Below, one piece after another: positions 55,842 through 63,600 of a DNA stretch of 64,000 nucleotides. Where the stretch lies: assembly GCF_020885975.1 (NCBI RefSeq), contig NZ_AP025183.1, positions 1,736,001-1,800,000 of the forward strand. The letters are read 5' to 3'. The stretch is from Flavobacterium ammonificans (GTDB lineage: Bacteria; Bacteroidota; Bacteroidia; Flavobacteriales; Flavobacteriaceae). The notes below the pieces were generated by a model. It did not search any database. It was not told the DNA's origin and was given only the letters and a program-made list of their open reading frames with translations. A program made the position numbers and the translations under genes. Numbering within the stretch: position 1 is the stretch's first letter; the number at the start of each line of letters is the position of its first letter.

Positions 55842-56824
55842 TAAAAAACACCACTTCACTTATAGTATTAATGATCTGTTTTGTTTCATTTGGACAAACA
55901 GAATACAAACGTAAAGTATCTATGTTGGGTAGTCCGTTTGAGATTACCGTTGTAGCCAAAGACTCAATAGAAGGGAAGCAGTTTACAGATTTAGCAATCA
56001 CAGAGGTTAAACGTATAGAAAATTTAATTTCTGATTGGATTCCAACAACCCAAATTTCATTAGTTAATAAAAATGCTGGGGTTCAATCCATAAAAGTAGA
56101 TTCCGAAGTATTTGAATTAGTTGAAAGAGCCATAAAAATTTCACAATTAACTGATGGTGCTTTTGACATTTCGTATGCCTCAATGGATAAAATATGGAAA
56201 TTCGATGGTAGTATGAAAGAAATGCCTTCAGAAGAGGCAATAAAAAAATCAGTGTCGAAAATTGGTTTTAAGAACATTCTTTTAAATAAGCAAGATCAAA
56301 CTATTTTCTTAAAAAACGAAGGAATGAAATTAGGACTTGGTGGGATAGGCCAAGGCTATATTGCTGATAAAGTTAAAGATAAGTTACTCTCTAACGGTTG
56401 TAAGTCTGGAATAGTTAATGTTTCTGGCGATATCAATGCGTGGGGGAAACAAAGCAATCAAAAACCCTGGACAGTTGGAATTGTAAACCCAATGAATAAG
56501 AATAAAGTATTTGCCACTTTCCCTTTAGAGAATAGTTCTGTAGAAACCTCAGGGAATTATGAGAAGTATGTCCTATTTAATGGGATACGATATTCTCATA
56601 TTATTGATCCAAGAACTGGATATCCAGCTAGAGGAATAGTAAGTGTATCGGTTTTTTCTAAACAAACTGAAATCGCTGATGCTTTAGCAACCGGAATTTT
56701 TGTTTTGGGGGTAGAAGTAGGTTTGGATCTAGTAAACCAATTAAAAGGGATTGAATGTATTATTGTTGATGATAAAGGCAAAATTCATTCTTCCAAAGGA
56801 ATTGACATTAAAAAATATAAATAA
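55838..56824 (+). CDS. apbE: FAD:protein FMN transferase ApbE
   Basis: Periplasmic Mg-dependent enzyme that attaches FMN from FAD to Thr/Ser of target proteins. The 328-residue protein has a signal peptide (residues 1-20, ending VSFGQ). Family motifs: MLGSPFEITVVA near residue 30, LGLGGIGQGYIADKV near residue 170, VNVSGDINAWG, YSHIIDPRTGYPARG near residue 255, and ADALATGIFVLG with the metal-ligand Asp. No protein with a full FMN-binding domain (DGxSGAT) is encoded nearby; possible partial motifs are in the DUF3570 protein two genes downstream. Confidence 0.94.
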   Translation: MIKNTTSLIVLMICFVSFGQTEYKRKVSMLGSPFEITVVAKDSIEGKQFTDLAITEVKRIENLISDWIPTTQISLVNKNAGVQSIKVDSEVFELVERAIKISQLTDGAFDISYASMDKIWKFDGSMKEMPSEEAIKKSVSKIGFKNILLNKQDQTIFLKNEGMKLGLGGIGQGYIADKVKDKLLSNGCKSGIVNVSGDINAWGKQSNQKPWTVGIVNPMNKNKVFATFPLENSSVETSGNYEKYVLFNGIRYSHIIDPRTGYPARGIVSVSVFSKQTEIADALATGIFVLGVEVGLDLVNQLKGIECIIVDDKGKIHSSKGIDIKKYK

Positions 56825-56830
56825 ACAATC

Positions 56831-57043
56831 ATGTTAAAAAAAATCTGTTTAACCCTCTTAGTACTGTTTGCGTTACAGTCATGTACTGTTGTTAAAGAAT
56901 ATGAAAAAGAAAAAATCAATGATATTGATATGAAAATAGCTGCGCGAACGTCGGAGCGATATGAAACTACGTTTCAGGTATATCGAGAAGCTGCTGCTGG
57001 AGCAAATGGTGGGAAATCTGGTGGTGGTTGTGGCTGTAATTAA
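56831..57043 (+). CDS. DUF4266 lipoprotein ending GGGCGCN
   Basis: A 70-residue lipoprotein with a signal peptide and lipobox FALQSC (Cys18). The middle is charged (KEYEKEKINDIDMKIAARTS), and the C-terminus ends in a glycine-rich tail with two cysteines, GGKSGGGCGCN. The tail matches what I know of DUF4266, which is usually found with DUF3570. The C-terminal CGC could bind a metal, form a disulfide with the thioredoxin-fold partner, or be modified. Function is not established. It is 6 bases after apbE and 19 before the DUF3570 gene. Confidence 0.88.
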   Translation: MLKKICLTLLVLFALQSCTVVKEYEKEKINDIDMKIAARTSERYETTFQVYREAAAGANGGKSGGGCGCN

Positions 57044-57062
57044 TGATTTCAATAAATTGAAA

Positions 57063-58526
57063 ATGAAAAAATATTTAATATATAGTATATTGTTCCTATC
57101 GGTAACAACATTTGCTCAAACCCAAACCGCAACTCCTACATTCAAAAAAAGAGTTTTGGAAAGTACAGAAGTTGATTTTTTGGCAAGCTATTATGTTCAA
57201 GATGGTTCAAGATCAGCGGTTTCAGGCGGAATTGGTTCTGAGAAGTTAACCGACATTGCTTCAAATATCACTATTGCTATGCCACTCAATGATGATGACG
57301 TACTAACCGTAGATGTCGGAATTTCAGCCTATTCTTCAGCCTCCTCTAGTAATATTAATCCGTTTAATTCTTCTGGGGCATCAGGTGGAAACGGAGATGA
57401 TGATGATGATGACGATTATAGAAATGGTTATGCTAATACAGGTGTTAGTCCACAGCCCTACGGAAGTCCTTGGCAAGCCTCATCAGGCGCTTCAAGAAGT
57501 GATCAACTAGTTTCAGTAATGGCCAATTACAGTCACAGCAGTGATTCAAGAAATTTTATATGGAATGCCGATGTTTCTTTCTCTAATGAGTATGATTATA
57601 CCTCTGTCGGATTTGGTGGTGGAGTTGCCGCTCTTTTTAATGAAAAAAACACTGAAATTAGTGTAAAGGCTAATGCCTATTTAGACCAATGGCGACCTAT
57701 TTACCCAACAGAGCTTCATGAATACTCCAAATACGGAACTAATTTATTATCACAAGGCTATTTTAATGGAGTAACTGTTTATAACGAAAATGGCGTGGCA
57801 GCTACTGAAAATTATTTACCAAGTAATTTTAAAGATTTGGCTTTAACCAATAGAAACTCTTATTCGGCCTCTTTTGGCTTTTCTCAAATAGTAACTAAAC
57901 GTCTTCAGCTTTCATTGTTTTTTGATGTTTTACATCAGCAAGGATTATTATCGACTCCCTATCATCGGGTTTATTTTGCTGACAAGTCTAACTTTTACAT
58001 TGGTCAATCTCAGTTTATTTCTAGCTATGAAAACAATGCCAATACTGGAGTATTTAAATTAGCAGATGACATTGAGCGATTGCCAAATAACCGATTCAAA
58101 TTACCTGTTGGCGCACGTTTGAATTATTACATTAATGAGTATTTTATTTTAAGAACCTATTACAGGTATTATTCTGACGATTGGAATATTCACGCGCATA
58201 CTGCAAGTATAGAGTTGCCTATCAAACTTTCAGATAGATTTACTGTGTTTCCAACCTTTAGATACTATACTCAAACAGAGTCAAAATTTTATGCGCCTTA
58301 CGAAAAACATCTTTCTTCGGAACAATTTTATACTTCTGATCCAGATTTAGCTACCTTTGATACCAAGCAAATAGGTTTTGGAATCAATTACACAGATATT
58401 TTTGCCACATCAAAAATTTGGCAATTTGGACTCAAAAATATTGATTTTAGGTTTCATCAATATGATCGTTCTGACCGACTTAAGGCTAGTATAGCTACAA
58501 TTGCTTTTAAATTTATAATGCAATAA
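57063..58526 (+). CDS. DUF3570 outer-membrane beta-barrel protein
   Basis: A 487-residue exported protein. I start at the ATG at 57063, which opens a signal peptide ending TTFAQ (residue 19); a longer frame from 56961 would overlap the DUF4266 gene in another frame. Alternating aromatic strands and the final FKFIMQ (terminal aromatic-type strand) indicate an outer-membrane barrel. The DUF3570 mark YYRYYSDDWNIHAHTASIEL is near residue 360. Residues 112-118 are seven Asp in a row. Two SSGAS motifs (residues 103-107 and 140-144) flank this acidic loop. Confidence 0.88.
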   Translation: MKKYLIYSILFLSVTTFAQTQTATPTFKKRVLESTEVDFLASYYVQDGSRSAVSGGIGSEKLTDIASNITIAMPLNDDDVLTVDVGISAYSSASSSNINPFNSSGASGGNGDDDDDDDYRNGYANTGVSPQPYGSPWQASSGASRSDQLVSVMANYSHSSDSRNFIWNADVSFSNEYDYTSVGFGGGVAALFNEKNTEISVKANAYLDQWRPIYPTELHEYSKYGTNLLSQGYFNGVTVYNENGVAATENYLPSNFKDLALTNRNSYSASFGFSQIVTKRLQLSLFFDVLHQQGLLSTPYHRVYFADKSNFYIGQSQFISSYENNANTGVFKLADDIERLPNNRFKLPVGARLNYYINEYFILRTYYRYYSDDWNIHAHTASIELPIKLSDRFTVFPTFRYYTQTESKFYAPYEKHLSSEQFYTSDPDLATFDTKQIGFGINYTDIFATSKIWQFGLKNIDFRFHQYDRSDRLKASIATIAFKFIMQ

Positions 58527-58544
58527 ATAGAGTATAAAAGAAAC

Positions 58545-59207
58545 ATGAGAATTTTAATTGTTGAGGACGAAATTGGAATTGTTCAATTCTTACAACAAGG
58601 GTTGGAAGAAGAAGGATATACTGTTACAACAGCTTCCGATGGTGAACAAGGACTTCAACTTCTTTTAAAAGAAAAATTTGATTTAGTATTGCTAGATTGG
58701 ATGCTACCAAAAATGACAGGTATAGAAGTATGTAAGTCATTTAGACAACACAATACAACTACAGCAGTTATTTTTTTAACAGCTAAAGACACCATTCAAG
58801 AAACAATAGAAGGCCTAAGAGTTGGTGCGAATGACTATATCAAAAAACCGTTTAGCTTTGATGAATTGTTAGAGCGAATGAAAGTTCATTTTCGTACTTT
58901 AGAAAAAGTGGAGACTCTTCATTTAGGGCCAGTTGAAATTAATCTAAGTCAACATCTTGTGTTAGTTAATAAGAAAGAAGTAAGTTTAACTAATCGAGAG
59001 TATGATTTACTACATTACTTAGTTAAAAATAAAGGAAAAGTATGCACACGAACTCAAATAATTGAAGATGTTTGGGATATTCATTTTGATTATGACACAG
59101 GAGTAATTGATGTGTTTATGAATTCCATTCGAAAAAAAATTAACTTTAAAAAAGAAGAAGACTACATCAAAACCATTCGTGGTGTGGGGTATATTGCAAA
59201 CGATTAA
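58545..59207 (+). CDS. OmpR-family response regulator
   Basis: DNA-binding response regulator of 220 residues. The receiver domain has phospho-acceptor Asp51 (LVLLDWMLPKMTG), the acidic pair in IVEDE and Lys in YIKKPFSFDE. The winged-helix domain (residues about 125-220) ends TIRGVGYIAND, with TNREYDLLHYLVKNKGKV. It resembles CusR/CzcR-type metal regulators and is followed 2 bases later by its kinase. The CTTAAG repeats are its likely targets. Confidence 0.93.
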   Translation: MRILIVEDEIGIVQFLQQGLEEEGYTVTTASDGEQGLQLLLKEKFDLVLLDWMLPKMTGIEVCKSFRQHNTTTAVIFLTAKDTIQETIEGLRVGANDYIKKPFSFDELLERMKVHFRTLEKVETLHLGPVEINLSQHLVLVNKKEVSLTNREYDLLHYLVKNKGKVCTRTQIIEDVWDIHFDYDTGVIDVFMNSIRKKINFKKEEDYIKTIRGVGYIAND

Positions 59208-59209
59208 CT

Positions 59210-60598
59210 ATGATGCAACTTTCCTTTAAAAATAAAATTGCCTCCCTTTACATAGTAACAACTGCACTATTAATTGCTTTTGTTTTTTGTGTTATTTATA
59301 TCAGCGTAAGCTATACAATGTACAGTGATATCAATGAAGATATTGAATCAGAATCTCAAAAACATCTGACAGAAATTGATGTAAGTAATAATAGTTTTCG
59401 TCTCATCCATCTTGAAGAATGGATGGAAAGAGAACATAATACAGAGGATGTTAATCCTGTCTACGTACAATTTATCGACAATAAAAAGAATGTTGTTGAA
59501 AAATCTCCTAACCTCAAAAGAAATCTTCAATTTAATTCTGAAATTCCATTCAATACACTCTTTGATTATCAATTGGATGGAAAAGCTGTACGCCAAATAC
59601 AATTACCAATTTATGAGGGAAAATTGATTATTGGTTACCTATTGGTAGCCATGTCTTTGGAAAATACCTATTTAGTTCAAAATAATTTATTAGAAGTATT
59701 GACAATTGCCTATCCAACAATTTTAGGAATTCTATTTCTAATTGCGCGTTTGATTGCTGGACGAAGTATAAAGCCAATTAATGCTATAATCAATACTGCT
59801 AATGAAATTACAAAAGATAATTTAAAATCCCGAATTCCTTTGCCGAGAACCAAAGATGAATTATTCATTCTATCCCAAACTATTAATGATTTATTAGATC
59901 GTTTAGAAACAGCTATAGAACGAGAAAAACAATTTACTTCAGATGCTTCGCATGAGTTAAGAACACCCTTAACGGTAATAAAAGGTACTTTAGAAGTTTT
60001 AATTAGGAAACCAAGAGCTACCAAAGAATATGAAGAAAAGATTAATTTTTGCGTTGCAGAAGTAGATCGATTAAATCATCTAGTAGATCAATTACTATTA
60101 CTTGCGCGTTACGAAAATGAAAAGCAGACATTCAAGAATGAGAAAGTATATTTAAATGGTATCATTCAAGATATTTTAGTTCGAAAGGCATCTTTACTTA
60201 AGTTAAAAGATATTAAAATTCATCTAAAAATGGAAGAGGACTATTATTGTGAATCAGACCAGCAATTTGTTACAATAATTATCACCAATTTAATTTCTAA
60301 TGCAATCAAATATTCTAACCAAAGTGATGCCATAGAAATTCATTTAAATCAAAGAAAACAAGAAATAATTTGTTCTATTATTGATAATGGAATTGGAATA
60401 CCCCCAGCTGATTTAGAGAAAGTATTTCAACCTTTCTTCCGGTCAAAAGCATTAAATCACCCAACAATTAAAGGAATAGGCGTGGGATTATCCATAGTGC
60501 AACGATTATGTTCTCTTCTGTCCATTGGTATTAATTTAACGAGTGTTGAAAATGCGGGAACCAAAGTTGAATTAGTTTTTCAAGAATCGTCTAATTAA
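59210..60598 (+). CDS. Sensor histidine kinase
   Basis: A 462-residue inner-membrane kinase. Two membrane helices (residues about 12-34 and 162-184) bracket a periplasmic sensor of about 125 residues. It continues with HAMP, HisKA with His248 (FTSDASHELRTPL), and HATPase with N-box NLISNAIKYS, DNGIGIPPADLEKVF and GIGVGLSIVQRL. The tandem ATG (59210 and 59213) leaves the exact start open by one codon. No obvious metal-binding His/Met cluster is seen in the sensor, so its signal is unknown. Confidence 0.93.
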   Translation: MMQLSFKNKIASLYIVTTALLIAFVFCVIYISVSYTMYSDINEDIESESQKHLTEIDVSNNSFRLIHLEEWMEREHNTEDVNPVYVQFIDNKKNVVEKSPNLKRNLQFNSEIPFNTLFDYQLDGKAVRQIQLPIYEGKLIIGYLLVAMSLENTYLVQNNLLEVLTIAYPTILGILFLIARLIAGRSIKPINAIINTANEITKDNLKSRIPLPRTKDELFILSQTINDLLDRLETAIEREKQFTSDASHELRTPLTVIKGTLEVLIRKPRATKEYEEKINFCVAEVDRLNHLVDQLLLLARYENEKQTFKNEKVYLNGIIQDILVRKASLLKLKDIKIHLKMEEDYYCESDQQFVTIIITNLISNAIKYSNQSDAIEIHLNQRKQEIICSIIDNGIGIPPADLEKVFQPFFRSKALNHPTIKGIGVGLSIVQRLCSLLSIGINLTSVENAGTKVELVFQESSN

Positions 60599-60610
60599 TC
60601 CTTCATCAGC

Positions 60611-60627
60611 ATTAAGTAATTCTTAAG
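60611..60627. promoter_or_regulatory. Operator C: ATTAAG-N5-CTTAAG before the metal pump gene
   Basis: ATTAAG (60611-60616) and CTTAAG (60622-60627) at the same 11-bp spacing as operators A and B. The right half continues ATTT, as it does in operator A. It lies 21 bases upstream of the -7 box TACTTTTG. Confidence 0.55.
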
Positions 60628-60648
60628 ATTTAGCTTATATTTATGACT

Positions 60649-60656
60649 TACTTTTG
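60649..60656 (+). promoter_or_regulatory. -7 box of the metal pump gene
   Basis: Exact TACTTTTG, 23 bases before the ATG at 60680. No TTG at -33; operator C occupies that zone, as expected for an activated promoter. Confidence 0.5.
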
Positions 60657-60679
60657 AAGTACATAAATAGTATTCAATT

Positions 60680-63600
60680 ATGCTCGAAAAAATTATAGCA
60701 TTTAGTTTAAAAAACAAACTGATTATTCTACTCTTTACATTAGGAGTTTTTAGTTTTGGAATTTATTCTGTTTTCCAAATTTCGATTGGTGCAGTTCCTG
60801 ATGTAACTAATAATCAAGTGCAAGTAATTACTACTTCTAGAAATCTTTCTACACAAGATATTGAACAGTTTATTACCTATCCAGTTGAAATCGAAATGGC
60901 TAATTTACCTGGCGTAAAAGAAATTAGGTCTATTTCTAAGTTTGGATTATCAGTGGTTACTATTGTTTTTGAAGATGATTTAGGAACCTATTTACCACGA
61001 CAACTAATTGCTGAAAAAATTAAATCAGCTTCCGAAAAAATCCCTGCCGGTTTCGGCACCCCTGAAATGGGGCCAATAACCACTGGCTTAGGAGAAATTT
61101 ACCAATATACTCTTGAAGTTAAACCCGAATTTAAAGATAATTATTCTGTTACCGATTTACGAACTATTCAAGATTGGATAGTTAAACGACAATTGTCTGG
61201 AATCAAAGGTGTAGTAGAAATCAATACTTGGGGTGGTTTTTTAAAACAATATGAAATCGCCATAATTCCAGAACGTTTAAAAGCTATTAATATAAGCATG
61301 ACAGATGTTTTTGTGGCTTTGGAAAAAAACAATAGTATCGCTGGTGGAGCCTATATCGAAAAAGTAAATCAAAGTTATTTCATTCGAGCTGAAGGAAAAG
61401 TAAATTCACTTGAGGATATTGAAAATATTGTAGTTAAAAATACCAATGGTATTCCAGTTTACATTAAAAATATTGCTGAAGTTAATTTTGGACATGCAAA
61501 TCGTTTCGGCGCTATCACAGGGAATGGTGAGGGTGAAAAGGTATTAGGACAAGTAATGATGTTAAAAGGTGGAAACTCTAAGCAGGTTATTACTGATGTC
61601 AAAAATCGGGTGGCTGAAATTCAAAAGACATTACCGGAAGGTGTTTATATCAATGGTTTCTTGGAACGAAGCGAATTGGTGGGTAAAACTACTTTCACAG
61701 TGGCAGAAAATTTAATTCTAGGTTGTTTAATTGTAATTTTTGTAGTGGTGCTGTTATTGGGAAATTGGCGTTCGGGATTGGTAGTTGCATCTGTAATTCC
61801 ATTATGCTTATTATTTGCTATTTCGTTCATGAATATTTTTGGAATTGATGCCAATTTGATGAGTTTAGGCGCTATAGATTTCGGAATCATTATTGATGGA
61901 GCGGTAATTATTGTAGAATTTATTGCATTCAAAATAGCTAGTAAATCGTCAAGTTTAGTTGGACTATCAAAAGAAAACCAACAACTAGAAATTGACCAAA
62001 TCACTTTTAAAAGTGCCTCTAAAATGATGAACTCAGCTGTTTTTGGACAGTTAATTATTTTGATCGTTTTTATACCTATTTTGTCTTTATCAGGAATTGA
62101 AGGTAAAATGTTCAAGCCTATGGCAATGACATTTAGCTTCGCTTTATTAGGTGCAATGCTTTTATGTATCACGTATGTTCCTGTAGTGGCATCGATTTTT
62201 TTAAAGCCTAAAGAAGAAAATCCAAATTCGTTTTCTCATCAATTGATTCATAAATTCAATTCGATATATTTACCTATTATTACTTGGTCTTTGAGTAATA
62301 CTAAAAAAGTACTGTTGGGCGCTGTAGGACTTTTGTTATTTTCTATTGTAATTTTCACTAGAATGGGTGGCGAATTTATTCCGACACTAGACGAAGGCGA
62401 TTTCGTAATTCAGCCTGTTTTAAAAACGGGAACTTCATTGACAAAAACTATTGCTACTACTACAAAGATTGAACAAATTATTTTGAAAAATTTCCCTGAA
62501 GTTAATCAAGTGGTGAGTAGGATTGGTGCTGCCGAAGTACCAACAGATCCAATGTCAATGGAAGAAAGCGATATTATTGTCAAATTAAAACCAAAATCAG
62601 AATGGGTTTCTGCCGAATCCAAAGATGAGTTAGCTGACAAAATCAAAACTGCAATTGAAACTCAAATTCCGAATATGGAAATTGAATTTACACAACCTAT
62701 CGAAATGCGATTTAACGAATTGATTTCTGGAACACGTTCTGACGTAGCTGTGAAGTTATTCGGTGAAGATTTGAATATTTTGGCTAGTAAAGCTCATGAA
62801 ATTCAAAATGCAATTAAAAATGTGGAAGGTGCTTCGGATATTATTATTGAAAAAACCGAAGGATTACCACAAATGTTAGTACAATATGATCGCTCAAAAA
62901 TAGCTCGCTACGGATTAAATATTGCCGACTTAAACGATATGATAGCGCTTAGTTTTGCTGGTAAAACAGTCGGAAATGTATTTGAAGGCGAAAAACGATT
63001 TGACATGGTGGTTCGTTTAGATAAGATAAACCGTAAGGATATTGAAGACTTACAATATTTATACATTTCAACTCCAAACGGACAACAAATTCCGTTAAAT
63101 GAATTAGCTACAATTGAGTATTCTCAAGGTCCTGCAAAAATTTCAAGAGACAATACCAATAGAAGAATTGTTGTTGGTATTAATGTAAGAAATAGAGATT
63201 TACAAAGTGTAGTTACTGATATTCAAAATATAGTTAGTTCAAAGATACAGCTACCTGCAGGTTATTATATAAAATATGGAGGGCAATTTGAAAACTTAGA
63301 ATCTGCAAAAAACAGATTGCTAATTGCTGTTCCTATAGCTTTATTCTTAATTTTTATTCTATTGTATTTTGCTTTCGGTTCTATCAAAGAGGCGTTGATG
63401 GTGTATTCAGCAATTCCACTTTCTGCTGTAGGTGGTATTTTATTTCTATGGCTGCGTGGATTGCCGTTTAGTATTTCAGCAGGAGTTGGTTTTATTGCTC
63501 TTTTTGGAATTGCAGTGTTAAATGGAATTGTTTTAATTGAGCATTTTAAAGAACTTAAGCACAGCGGAATGAAAGATATGGATCAATTAATACTAAAAGG

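Noticed and set aside
56961-57062. Upstream extension of the DUF3570 frame that overlaps the DUF4266 gene
   Set aside because: It translates the DUF4266 coding region in another frame and would hide the signal peptide that begins at 57063.
57399-57419. Asp-codon run in the DUF3570 gene as a microsatellite phase-variation switch
   Set aside because: The run is built of GAT/GAC triplets, so slippage would add or remove Asp residues without shifting the frame. It is better read as an acidic loop.
61645-62172. Long minus-strand open frame inside the metal-pump gene
   Set aside because: It lies wholly within the plus-strand RND frame, has a shadow-like composition (Ile/Lys/Asn-rich) and matches no family. 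The plus frame has clear RND motifs.
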